In this document: piece by piece, positions 16,890 to 25,100 of the stretch
How the letters are laid out: every line of letters starts with the position of its first letter
How positions within the stretch are numbered: position 1 is the first letter of the stretch
DNA from: Nocardiopsis trehalosi NBRC 14201
Lineage (GTDB): Bacteria; Actinomycetota; Actinomycetes; Streptosporangiales; Streptosporangiaceae
DNA length: 32,926 bases
Assembly (NCBI RefSeq): GCF_001552555.1
Contig: NZ_BCRK01000053.1
Location: 1-32,926 of the forward strand
Reading direction: 5' to 3'
Translations under genes and position numbers: made by a program
The notes under the pieces: model-generated
What the model was told of the DNA's origin: nothing
Database searches by the model: none
What the model saw: the letters and a program-made list of their open reading frames with translations, nothing else

Positions 16890-18199
16890 ACGGCCGGGCC
16901 CGGGGCCCGGGTGGCGGTGGTGATGGCGGCGGCCAGCGCGGGCATGTCCCCGGGGTCCAGCGCCGACACCGTCACCCGGATTCCCGGGTCCGCGTCGATG
17001 CGGAACCGGCGCCCCGGCGCCACCGCCCACCCCCGGGCCAGTAGCGCCCCCACCGCCGCCGCCTCGTCCTCCAGCGGCACCCACACGTTGACCCCGCTGC
17101 GCCCGTACGCCGCCACCCCGTTCTCCGCCAGCCGCCCGATCAGCGCCTCGCGCCGCTCCGCGTAGACCCGCCCCACCGCCGCCGGGTCCACCGCACCCCC
17201 GCGCCACAGCTCAACGAACGCCTCCTGGAGCACCCGGCTCACCCAGCCCTGCCCCGCCTGGAGCTGCGCCCGCACCCGGTCGACCGTCACCGGATCACCC
17301 GCCAGCACCGCCAGCCGCAGGTCCGGCCCGTACCCCTTGGCAACCGACCGCACGACCGCCCACCGCTCCGTCGCCCCCGCCACCGCCGCGAACGGCCGCT
17401 CCGCGAACCCGAACCCGTGGTCGTCCTCGACCGTCAGCACGTTCGGATACCCCGCCAGCTCCGCCCGCAGCAGCGCCGCCCGCTCGGCGGTCACCACCGC
17501 CCCCGTCGGGTTCTGCGCCCTGCTGGTCAGCACCACCGCCCGCACACCCGCCCGCAGCGCCGCCGCGAGCGCGTCCGGCCGCATCCCCTCGTCATCGAGC
17601 GCCACCCCCACCCGCTTCAAGCCCTGCGCCGCCACCAGGTCGAACTCCGCCGGCCACCCCGGGTCCTCCACCGCCACCGCGTCGCCCGGCCGCAGCGACG
17701 ACCGCAGCAACCGGTCGATCCCGTCCAGCGCCCCCGACGTCACGGCCACCTCGTCGGCCGGGACCCCGTCGGCCGCGAACGCCTCGCGCGCCACCTCGGC
17801 CAGCGCGGGCACCACCGGCGGGTCGCCGTACAGGGTGTGCCGCCCGCGCCGCCGCCGAGCCACCTCGGCCAGCGCGGCGCCCAGGTCGGGCAGCAGGCGC
17901 GGGTCGGGGTTGCCGTCGGCCGCGTTGCGCACCCCCGGCGGCAGCGCCCCCGCCTCGTCCTCGCGCGGGGTGCTGGCCGACCGCCCCCGCACCCGGGTGC
18001 CGCGCCGGCCCCCGGTCTCGACCAGGCCCCGGTCGCGCAGCATGCGGTAGGCGGCGGCCACCGTGTTCGGGTTGACCCCGAGTTCGCCCGCGAGGTCGCG
18101 GATGGGCGGCAGGGCGGCACCGGAGGCGAGCGCGCCCCGGACGATCGACCGTTCGACGCTGTCGGCGATCTCCTGAGAACCGCGTCCGGTGATGGGCAT
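16886..18199 (-). CDS. MocR/PdxR-type GntR-aminotransferase regulator
   Basis: A 437-residue fusion of a GntR winged helix (residues about 8-75: LPPIRDLAGELGVNPNTVAAAYRML, then LVETGGRRGTRVRG) and a fold-type-I aminotransferase domain. PLP-site residues are N230 in RAQNPTGA, D259 in VEDDHGFGF and K288 in SVAKGYGPDLRLA. MocR proteins use PLP or an amino-compound adduct as effector and often control pyridoxal or amino-acid genes, commonly divergent ones. The ATG at 18199 has no ribosome site, but a GATAAT box lies six bases upstream, so a leaderless transcript is likely. The divergent gene is the betaine enzyme, a possible target. Confidence 0.92.
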   Translation of the reverse strand: MPITGRGSQEIADSVERSIVRGALASGAALPPIRDLAGELGVNPNTVAAAYRMLRDRGLVETGGRRGTRVRGRSASTPREDEAGALPPGVRNAADGNPDPRLLPDLGAALAEVARRRRGRHTLYGDPPVVPALAEVAREAFAADGVPADEVAVTSGALDGIDRLLRSSLRPGDAVAVEDPGWPAEFDLVAAQGLKRVGVALDDEGMRPDALAAALRAGVRAVVLTSRAQNPTGAVVTAERAALLRAELAGYPNVLTVEDDHGFGFAERPFAAVAGATERWAVVRSVAKGYGPDLRLAVLAGDPVTVDRVRAQLQAGQGWVSRVLQEAFVELWRGGAVDPAAVGRVYAERREALIGRLAENGVAAYGRSGVNVWVPLEDEAAAVGALLARGWAVAPGRRFRIDADPGIRVTVSALDPGDMPALAAAITTATRAPGPAV

Positions 18200-18211
18200 G
18201 CCCGCATTATC
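18199..18211 (-). promoter_or_regulatory. -10 box for a leaderless MocR transcript
   Basis: Minus-strand GATAAT (18211-18206) is followed by six bases and the ATG at 18199. No good -35 hexamer is seen 17-18 nt further up, so the promoter may rely on an activator or on autoregulation. Confidence 0.45.
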
Positions 18212-18311
18212 CCGCAACCGCGCCCGCCGATCCGACGGAACGGGGCCGCCCTCGCGGCGGGAACGGGACGGAGACCGCGCGCGGGCGCCCGAGTATAACC
18301 CGGGCGTGATT

Positions 18312-18349
18312 CCGGGAAATGAACCGGCAGTGGCGAACGTATTTCCCGG
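18312..18349. promoter_or_regulatory. Long-spaced inverted repeat upstream of the betaine gene
   Basis: CCGGGAAAT (18312-18320) and ATTTCCCGG (18341-18349) are perfect 9-bp inverted repeats separated by 20 nt. They lie in the 401-bp gap between MocR and the betaine enzyme, a gap that is distinctly AT-richer than its flanks (for example the run near 18455). Arm centres are 29 bp apart. This could be an operator or a transcript hairpin. I found no known riboswitch pattern and no convincing gene in the gap. Confidence 0.4.
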
Positions 18350-18600
18350 TGCGCGTCGCGAACCGGGTTGCGCGATGCGCTCCGTAATTCGCCTTAGGGA
18401 ATTCGGTGATCATCTTCCGAGGGCTTCCTTAAGTGAAGTCGAGATTCGGGCGTTGCTTTTTTCTCTGCTCTCACCTGCGACTATGGCACCAAGGGCGCGC
18501 CCGGCACTTGAAATCGGCGGAGAAGTAGTGATCGTAGGGGTATATGCGCGAGGTGCCCCCTCGCCGTCGTGTGCCCGCAACGCGGAAGTGCGCATCGAGT

Positions 18601-20253
18601 GTGAGGAGACGACCGATCAAAGGGCAGGATCAGCAGCGTTTCGGAGACGACCCCCTGGCCGTCCGCGACACCGACCACTACAAGGCCGAATACGTCACCG
18701 GGTTCGTAGAGAAGTGGGACGAGCTCATCGACTGGAAGCGGCGCTACGCCAGCGAGGGCCGCTTCTTCATCGAACAGCTCAAGGCGCGCGGCGTCCGCGA
18801 GGTGCTCGACGTCGCCACCGGCACCGGGTTCCACTCGGTGCGGCTGCTGGAGGAGGGCTTCGACACCGTCAGCGCCGACGGCAGCCCCGAGATGCTGGCC
18901 AAGGCGTTCGCCAACGGGCTCGCCTACGGCGGGCACATCCTGCGCGTCGTGCACGCCGACTGGCGGTGGCTCAACCGCAGCGTCCACGGCACCTACGACG
19001 CCATCATCTGCCTCGGCAACTCCTTCACGCACCTGTTCTCCGAACGCGACCGGCGCAAGGCGCTGGCCGAGTTCTACGCCATGCTCAAGCACGACGGCGT
19101 GCTGATCATCGACCAGCGCAACTACGACGCCCTGCTCGACGGCAAGTACGGCAACAAGCACACGTACTACTACTGCGGCGAGGAGGTGTCGGCCGAACCG
19201 GAGCACGTGGACGAGGGCCTGGCCAGGTTCGTCTACCGGTTCCCCGACGCCTCCGAATACCACCTCAACATGTTCCCGCTGCGCCGCGACTACATGCGGC
19301 GGCTCATGCGCGAGGTCGGGTTCCAGCGCATCGACACCTACGGCGACTTCCAGGAGACCCACCACGCCGACGAGCCGGACTTCTACATCCACATCGCCGA
19401 GAAGGCGTACCACCGCGAAGGGCGCGCCGACGGCTACTCGGCGGCCGTGCGCACCGCCCGCGACTACTACAACTCCACCGACGCCGACACCTTCTACCAC
19501 CGGGTCTGGGGCGGCACGGACATCCACATCGGCCTGTACGACTCCCCGGACGACGACATCGCCGAGGCCAGCCGGCGCACCGTGGAGCGCATGGCCGCCA
19601 AGCCCGGCCTGACCGCCGGCAGCCACGTGCTCGACCTCGGCTCCGGGTACGGCGGCGCGGCCCGCCACCTCGCCCGCGCCTTCGGCTGCCGGGTGACCTG
19701 CCTCAACCTCAGCGAGGTCGAGAACGAGCGCAACCGGGCCCTCACCCGCGACGCCGGGCTGGACCACCTGATCGAGGTGGTCGACGGGTCGTTCGAGGAC
19801 ATCCCCGCCGACGACGCCGCGTTCGACGTCGTGTGGTCCCAGGACGCGCTCCTGCACAGCGGCGACCGCACCCGGGTCCTGGAGGAGGTGGCGCGGGTCC
19901 TCCGCAGCGGGGGCGCGTTCGTGTTCACCGACCCCATGGCGGCCGACGGCGCCCCCGCCGAGGCGCTGCGGCCCATCCTGGCGCGGCTGCACCTCGACAC
20001 CCTGGGCACGCCCGGCTTCTACGACCGCGAGGCCGCCCGGGTGGGGCTGACCAAGGCCGGGTTCGACGACCTCGGGGAGCACCTGCCCGTGCACTACGCG
20101 CGGGTGCTCGCCGAGACCGAGCGGCGCAGGGACGAACTGGGCGCCGAGATCAGCGCCGAGTACCTCGCGCACATGACGACCGGGCTGCGCAACTGGGTCG
20201 CGGGCGGCGAGTCCGGTGCCCTGACCTGGGGAATCCTGCACTACCGGAAGTGA
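18601..20253 (+). CDS. Fused glycine/sarcosine and dimethylglycine N-methyltransferase
   Basis: A 550-residue enzyme made of two SAM methyltransferase domains. The N-terminal half (about 10-270) has GSMT features: VRDTDHYKAEYVTGFVEKWD, motif I VLDVATGTGFHSV, and ICLGNSFTHLF. The C-terminal half (about 285-550) has SDMT features: ARDYYNSTDADTFYHRVWGG, motif I VLDLGSGYGGAARHL, and DVVWSQDALLHSGDR. Together they would convert glycine stepwise through sarcosine and dimethylglycine to glycine betaine with three SAM molecules, giving a cytoplasmic osmoprotectant. Two separate enzymes do this in some halophiles; fusions are known in halophilic actinomycetes. The GTG at 18601 is chosen because homology begins soon after; an ATG at 18544 is possible. 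A strong terminator follows. Divergent from MocR. Confidence 0.95.
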   Translation: MRRRPIKGQDQQRFGDDPLAVRDTDHYKAEYVTGFVEKWDELIDWKRRYASEGRFFIEQLKARGVREVLDVATGTGFHSVRLLEEGFDTVSADGSPEMLAKAFANGLAYGGHILRVVHADWRWLNRSVHGTYDAIICLGNSFTHLFSERDRRKALAEFYAMLKHDGVLIIDQRNYDALLDGKYGNKHTYYYCGEEVSAEPEHVDEGLARFVYRFPDASEYHLNMFPLRRDYMRRLMREVGFQRIDTYGDFQETHHADEPDFYIHIAEKAYHREGRADGYSAAVRTARDYYNSTDADTFYHRVWGGTDIHIGLYDSPDDDIAEASRRTVERMAAKPGLTAGSHVLDLGSGYGGAARHLARAFGCRVTCLNLSEVENERNRALTRDAGLDHLIEVVDGSFEDIPADDAAFDVVWSQDALLHSGDRTRVLEEVARVLRSGGAFVFTDPMAADGAPAEALRPILARLHLDTLGTPGFYDREAARVGLTKAGFDDLGEHLPVHYARVLAETERRRDELGAEISAEYLAHMTTGLRNWVAGGESGALTWGILHYRK

Positions 20254-20264
20254 ACCGCGCCCCG

Positions 20265-20292
20265 GTGCCGCCGCCCCGTGCGGCGGCGGCAC
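20265..20292 (+). terminator. Strong terminator after the betaine gene
   Basis: GTGCCGCCGCC (20265-20275) and GGCGGCGGCAC (20282-20292) form a perfect 11-bp stem with a 6-nt loop, starting 12 bases after the methyltransferase stop. It separates that gene from the stress-protein gene. Confidence 0.7.
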
Positions 20293-20427
20293 GGGACCGC
20301 CCCCTCCCGGCGGGCCGCCGCGTGGCCGGGCGCCCGCGCCGCCCGCCGCACGGGTGTGCCGGTGCGCCGATGTGCCGAGATGTGACCGGCGGAGCACCCC
20401 CGGGCCCGGGTTGATCCCGTACCGGCG

Positions 20428-20448
20428 GGTATCACGTCCGGTATCACG
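20428..20448. promoter_or_regulatory. Direct repeat GGTATCACG x2 upstream of the stress protein
   Basis: GGTATCACG occurs at 20428-20436 and 20440-20448, a 12-bp period, about 70-90 bp before the universal stress protein start. It may be a regulator site. Confidence 0.35.
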
Positions 20449-20517
20449 GCCCGACCGCACCACGCGCCCCACGCGGGAGCGGGGCGGTGCGGGCGTCGGA
20501 ACGAGGGAGGCATACCC

Positions 20518-21420
20518 ATGAACAGCACGCCGGACGTCCGCTGGGTGGTCGTCGGGGTGGACGGTTCCGACTCCAGCCGGTACGCGCTCGAATGGTCCGC
20601 CAACCAGGCGGCCATCCGCGGGCTGGGGGTGCGCATCGTGACGGCGATCTGGCCGCCGGAGTCGGAGGGGGCGTTCGCCGACGTCGTGCGGCGCGACGAC
20701 GACCCCGCCCCGCGCCGGCAGGAGGCCCGGGCCCTGCTCGACTACGCCCACGACTGGATCGGGCGGCTCTACCCGGAGCTGGCGGTCGCGACCCACGTCG
20801 CCGACACCCGGCCGACCGAGGCGCTGCTCACCGAGGCCGGCAGGCCCGACACCGCGGCCGTCGTCGTGGGGTCGCGCGGCCTGGGCGGGCTGGCCAGCGC
20901 CTTCGTCGGCTCCATCGGGGTGGAGCTGGCCGCGAAGTCGCCGGTGCCGGTGGTGGTGCTGCCCAAGAAGCACGAGTCCGCGCACGGGGTGAAGGGGCGG
21001 ATCGTCGTCGGCGTCGACGGGTCGGAGACCAGCCGGCGGGCGGTCGACTTCGCGTTCGCCCAGGCGGCGGTCACCGGGACCGACCTGGTGGCGGTGTGCG
21101 CGTGGCAGCCCATGGCGGCGTTCGCGTCGTCCATGGGGCCGGTGCCGCCCGAAGCCTTTGACGACGACGCGGTGGCCGCCGCCGCCCGCCGCACCGCCGA
21201 GGCCGAGCTGGCGGAGGCCCGCGTCCGCCACGCCGACGTCGCGGTGGAGCTGAAGACGGTGCGCGCCCACCCGGTGGTGGCGCTGCTGGAGGAGAGCACC
21301 CCGGCCGACCTGGTGGTCGTCGGCTCGCGCGGCCGGGGCGGGTTCACGGGGCTGCTGCTGGGCTCGGTCAGCCAATCGGTCCTGCACGGTGCGCACGGCC
21401 CGGTGGCCGTCGTCCACTAG
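20518..21420 (+). CDS. Universal stress protein, two tandem Usp domains
   Basis: A 300-residue cytoplasmic protein with two Usp domains (about 8-148 and 158-300). Each starts with VVGVDGS and ends with the ATP-binding loop: GSRGLGGLASAFVGSI in the first and GSRGRGGFTGLLLGSVS in the second, so both should bind ATP. Tandem Usp proteins in actinobacteria respond to hypoxia, stationary phase or other stress. The ATG has GAGGGAGG upstream. It stands alone between a terminator and a convergent gene; closeness to the betaine gene is suggestive of stress adaptation but the two are not co-transcribed on present evidence. Confidence 0.95.
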   Translation: MNSTPDVRWVVVGVDGSDSSRYALEWSANQAAIRGLGVRIVTAIWPPESEGAFADVVRRDDDPAPRRQEARALLDYAHDWIGRLYPELAVATHVADTRPTEALLTEAGRPDTAAVVVGSRGLGGLASAFVGSIGVELAAKSPVPVVVLPKKHESAHGVKGRIVVGVDGSETSRRAVDFAFAQAAVTGTDLVAVCAWQPMAAFASSMGPVPPEAFDDDAVAAAARRTAEAELAEARVRHADVAVELKTVRAHPVVALLEESTPADLVVVGSRGRGGFTGLLLGSVSQSVLHGAHGPVAVVH

Positions 21421-21491
21421 GGCCGGTATTGCGCCTGGTCCGGCCGGGGCCCACCGCCCGTCCTCGGACAGCGACCGACGACCGCCATGGA

Positions 21492-21511
21492 CGCCCCCGG
21501 TACCAGGGGCG
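21492..21511. terminator. Near-perfect palindrome between convergent genes
   Basis: CGCCCC-C-GGTACC-A-GGGGCG is a 20-bp palindrome with one mismatched pair, lying seven bases past the stop of the SpoIIM-like gene and 71 bases past the stress-protein stop. It probably terminates transcription from one or both sides. Confidence 0.5.
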
Positions 21512-21517
21512 CGCCGG

Positions 21518-22135
21518 TCAGCCCGCGACCAGCAGCGGGAGGAGGTAGATGACCGAGAAGGCCTCATAGACCGCGCCGATGACGAGGAGCGCCAGCGCGG
21601 GCAGGCTCAGCCAACCGACCTGGCGCAGCCCGTGGAGGTAGCCCTGACGGCGGTTGCGGACGCCGGCCGTCCCGGGGCGCAGCCAGGCCTTCCCGAGCAG
21701 GTGGACGCCGAGCATGAGGAGGACGTAGGCCTGGAGCTCGATGAGGATCGTCAGCGAGTGCGGGATCATCGACATCCCCACGCCCTCGTTCACCGGGGCG
21801 AGGGTCACGCCGACGATGAACGCCTGGTAGGCGAAAACGGGTATGCCGGCGAAGGGCACGATCATCGAGGGCAGCAGAATGGTCAGCAGGCCGGCCCTCA
21901 GCACGTTGTTCGCGAGGATGACCAGCATGAACAGCCAGACGTTCTCCAGCAGCGCCGCCACCATATCCGCTGTCCCGTCCTCCTCCAGGGAAGCGATCCG
22001 TGTGGTGTTCAGCTCGGGGAAGACCAGCGCCGCCCCCATACCGATGAGCAGCAGGCCGTACACGATCGCGTTCAACACCAGGTAGACGCGCATGTTCGCG
22101 CGAATGATCTGAAAGGGTCTGCGAAGCTTTCGCAC
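21518..22135 (-). CDS. SpoIIM-like multi-spanning membrane protein
   Basis: About 205 residues, with four to five hydrophobic helices. The sequence NNVLRAGLLTILLPSMIVPFAGIPVFAYQAFIVG followed by MIPHSLTILIELQAYVLL resembles the stage II sporulation protein M (SpoIIM) family, where a Pro-His motif before a helix is characteristic; I hold this at moderate confidence. The GTG at 22135 is preferred because GGAGAAGG lies directly upstream; an ATG at 22165 would add ten residues but lacks a ribosome site. It is divergent from the MerR regulator gene, and a MerR-type promoter on its strand lies about 180 bp upstream, so it may be the MerR target. Outside spore formers, SpoIIM-like proteins have mostly unknown roles. 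Confidence 0.75.
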   Translation of the reverse strand: MRKLRRPFQIIRANMRVYLVLNAIVYGLLLIGMGAALVFPELNTTRIASLEEDGTADMVAALLENVWLFMLVILANNVLRAGLLTILLPSMIVPFAGIPVFAYQAFIVGVTLAPVNEGVGMSMIPHSLTILIELQAYVLLMLGVHLLGKAWLRPGTAGVRNRRQGYLHGLRQVGWLSLPALALLVIGAVYEAFSVIYLLPLLVAG

Positions 22136-22314
22136 GTGTCCTTCTCCATGGTCGAGTCGGCTCATGAGCCGATGGGCTTCTGATACTCGGAATTCCGCCA
22201 CCGGAATGGCCGCCTTGCCGCAACAGCACGCCGAAGTACGCACGATCACGCGGTGCGCAGCGGTGCGGTCGGCGGTGAGGAAGGCGAGACGCGTGTCGAA
22301 TGCGGCTCGCCACC

Positions 22315-22345
22315 ACCCAAGGCCATGCCCTCGGGGCAGAGTCAA
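22315..22345 (-). promoter_or_regulatory. MerR-type promoter directed leftward
   Basis: Minus-strand TTGACT (22345-22340), a 19-bp spacer and TTGGGT (22320-22315). The over-long 19-bp spacer holds a dyad, TGCCC-CGA-GGGCA, the hallmark of MerR-regulated promoters. It points toward the SpoIIM-like gene. Confidence 0.55.
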
Positions 22346-22383
22346 GGGCAGCGCACAGAAGCGGACGACGGGAGCGGAAACGC

Positions 22384-22414
22384 TTGACCCTGCCCCCGGG
22401 GCAGGGTGTGGAGT
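22384..22414 (+). promoter_or_regulatory. MerR-type promoter directed rightward
   Basis: TTGACC (22384-22389), a 19-bp spacer and TGGAGT (22409-22414). A perfect 21-bp dyad spans 22387-22407 (arms ACCCTGCCCC and GGGGCAGGGT around one C). It lies 58 bp upstream of the MerR start, which fits autoregulation by DNA untwisting. Confidence 0.7.
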
Positions 22415-22471
22415 GGGTGCGAGCGCACGAAGCAGGGCTATTAGCGGTCGCGGCGGCAGAGGAGGTGGCGC

Positions 22472-23197
22472 ATGGCGTGGAGCACTCGGCAGCTCGCCGA
22501 ACTCGCCGGCACGACGGTGAAGGCCGTCCGGTACTACCACCAGATCGGGCTGCTCGACGTGCCGGAGCGAACAGCGAACGGATACAAGCGGTACGAGGTC
22601 GCCCACCTGATCCGTCTGCTGCAGATCAAGCGGTTGAGTGATCTGGGTGTCCCGCTGTCGGAGGTGGCGTCGATGGGACGCGCGGACGAGGACCCGGACG
22701 AGGCGATCCGCGCGGTGGACGCGGAACTGGAGGCGACGATCGCCCGACTCAACCGCGTGCGGGCGGAGCTGGCGGTCATTCTGCGTCACCGCGCACCGGC
22801 GTACTCCCCGCCCGTGCTCGCTCCGATCTTCCGCGACCTCTCCGACCGGCAGCGGTCGTTGCTGACGGTCTGCTCGGCCGTCCTCAGCGAGGAGTCCATA
22901 GAGGAGTTCCTCGACCTGCTGGACGAACCCGACGACGCGGAACGGGAGGCGGAGCAGGCGTTCGAGGAGCTGCCCCCGGACGCGGACGCCGCCGCGATCG
23001 AAGGCGTCGCCGCGCGTCTGGTGCCGATCGCCCTCGCGACGCGCGAGAAGAGCCCGTGGGCGCGGGGCTCGGCGGCGGACGCGCCAGGTGGTGCCGAGCA
23101 GGGCGCACAGACGGTGACCGAGGCCTTGGCGCAGCTGTACAACCCCGCACAGCTGCGCGTGCTGAAGCGGGTGCGCGCCCTCGTCGAACAGTCCTGA
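22472..23197 (+). CDS. MerR family transcriptional regulator
   Basis: A 241-residue regulator. Residues 1-70 are a MerR winged helix (STRQLAELAGTTVKAVRYYHQIGLLDVPERTANGYKRY read as adjoining motifs), followed by the dimerisation helix (about 85-110) and an effector region of about 130 residues ending in LYNPAQLRVLKRVRALVEQS. No cluster of Cys residues is present, so metal sensing is unlikely; a small organic effector is more probable. GAGGAGG lies six bases before the ATG. It reads away from the SpoIIM-like gene, and two MerR-type promoters occupy the space between them. Confidence 0.93.
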   Translation: MAWSTRQLAELAGTTVKAVRYYHQIGLLDVPERTANGYKRYEVAHLIRLLQIKRLSDLGVPLSEVASMGRADEDPDEAIRAVDAELEATIARLNRVRAELAVILRHRAPAYSPPVLAPIFRDLSDRQRSLLTVCSAVLSEESIEEFLDLLDEPDDAEREAEQAFEELPPDADAAAIEGVAARLVPIALATREKSPWARGSAADAPGGAEQGAQTVTEALAQLYNPAQLRVLKRVRALVEQS

Positions 23198-23246
23198 ACC
23201 ACCACCGGCGGTACCCGTCCGCCGCCGAGAACCCCCAACGGGTACC

Positions 23247-23264
23247 GGCCCCGCGTGCGGGGCC
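23247..23264 (+). terminator. Hairpin after the MerR gene
   Basis: GGCCCCGC-GT-GCGGGGCC (23247-23264) is a perfect palindrome, effectively a stem of at least 6 bp, 49 bp past the MerR stop. It lies in the 182-bp gap before the hydrolase gene. Confidence 0.45.
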
Positions 23265-23379
23265 CGGCGATCGGGGCGCCATCGGGGGAGGGAACGGGCC
23301 GGCCGTTCCCGCCGCCCGCGCGCCGCTCAGCGGGCGGTCGCGGTGACTCTGTCGGTCCCGTCCGGCACACTGCGACGGT

Positions 23380-24036
<657 letters not shown>

Positions 24037-24059
24037 CGGGGCCGGTCCCGCCTCCGGCC

Positions 24060-24896
24060 TCAGGGCAGGGACAGGAAGCGGGCGATCTCGGCCGCAACGG
24101 GGGCGGGGTCGACCGACGGCGCGAAGTGCGTCTGGCCGGGGAACGCCGTGTGCGTGGCGCGGGGCAGCGCGGCCGCGAGCCGGCCGAGGGTCTCGGGCAT
24201 CGGCTGCCAGGTGTCGGCGCCGCCCATGACCAGGGTGGGGGCGGTGACGGCGGACCACCGCCGCACGTCGGCCGTGTCGGCGGCCATCGATTCGAGGTCG
24301 CGGCACCAGCCGGGCGCGTCGGTGGGGGCGTCGGCGGGCTCGTCGTCGGCCGGCGCGGCCGCGTCCATGAGGTCCAGCATCGGCGCCGGGACGCGGGCCA
24401 CCCGCTCCGCCAGGAGCCGGTCGGCCCGCCGCCGGTCGCCGCGCTCGGTCAGGGCCGTGAACTCGGCCAGGACCCGGTCCATCTCCGGGCCCGCCGCGTA
24501 CAGCGGGGGCTCCCACAGCACCAGCGAGCGGACCGGCAGCCCGGCCGCTGCGGCGTGCAGGGCGACGGTGGCGCCGTAGGACAGGCCGGCCAGGTGCACG
24601 GGGCGGCCGATCCGGTCGATGAGCACCCGGAGGTCGCCCACCTCGTCGGCGTAGCGCTTCGGGGACCGGCCGGGGCCGCTCGGGGCGTAGCCGCGCCGGG
24701 CGGGGAGCCACAGCTCGAACCGGTCGGTGAGGAGTTCGGCCACCGGCAGCCAGGAGTGCAGCCCGCCGCCGGACCCGTGCACCAGGACGACCGGCGGCCC
24801 GGAACCGAACCGCCGGTAGCCGATGGGGGTGCCGTCGAAGGACGCGAACGAGGCGGGGGCGCCGGGGGGTTCCGGCCGGTCCGTGGTGTTCGGCAT
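24060..24896 (-). CDS. Alpha/beta hydrolase
   Basis: A 278-residue alpha/beta hydrolase. The oxyanion-hole motif is HGSGGG (40-45), the nucleophile elbow is GLSYGA (S106), and the Asp and His are seen in VMGGADTW and GQTHFAP near the C-terminus. A short lid region rich in Asp and Ala lies at about 170-190. The fold covers esterases, haloalkane dehalogenases, haloperoxidase-like enzymes and others, so the substrate is unknown. The ATG has GGAGGG seven bases upstream. It is convergent with the dienelactone hydrolase-like gene and divergent from the dioxygenase gene. Confidence 0.92.
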   Translation of the reverse strand: MPNTTDRPEPPGAPASFASFDGTPIGYRRFGSGPPVVLVHGSGGGLHSWLPVAELLTDRFELWLPARRGYAPSGPGRSPKRYADEVGDLRVLIDRIGRPVHLAGLSYGATVALHAAAAGLPVRSLVLWEPPLYAAGPEMDRVLAEFTALTERGDRRRADRLLAERVARVPAPMLDLMDAAAPADDEPADAPTDAPGWCRDLESMAADTADVRRWSAVTAPTLVMGGADTWQPMPETLGRLAAALPRATHTAFPGQTHFAPSVDPAPVAAEIARFLSLP

Positions 24897-25039
24897 GCCG
24901 CGACCCTCCCACGGCCGCCCGGCGCCATGCCAGCGGTTTTCCGCTGGTGAGAGGGGCCGTCCGGGCGGGGCGGTCCCCGCTGGGGGCGCGTCCGGGTGGC
25001 GGCGGGACGGGTGGGAGGCGCGCGAGGGCCGCTCTCGGC

Positions 25040-25072
25040 TACTATCTTCCTAGGAAGTAATCTTCTGGGAAG
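25040..25072 (+). promoter_or_regulatory. -10 box with tandem palindromic operators
   Basis: TACTAT (25040-25045) is a good -10 hexamer. It is followed at once by CTTCCTAGGAAG (25046-25057), a perfect 12-bp palindrome, and CTTCTGGGAAG (25062-25072), a related palindrome; the two share ATCTTC...GAAGT and start 16 bp apart. Their place over the transcript start suggests repression of the dioxygenase gene. Confidence 0.55.
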
Positions 25073-25100
25073 TGGCCTTCGCGGCCGAGGGGAGCCCACC

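Noticed and set aside
18207-18595. Two short minus-strand frames in the MocR/betaine gap
   Set aside because: No ribosome site, no family resemblance, and they cover the inverted repeat and AT-rich promoter-like DNA.
18200-18600. Glycine or SAM riboswitch before the betaine gene
   Set aside because: I could not find the conserved glycine-aptamer or SAM-aptamer core motifs. A covariance-model search would settle it.
18481-21567. A 1028-codon minus-strand open frame across the betaine and stress-protein genes
   Set aside because: It is antisense to two well-recognised proteins and encodes repetitive Val/Gly/Arg sequence.
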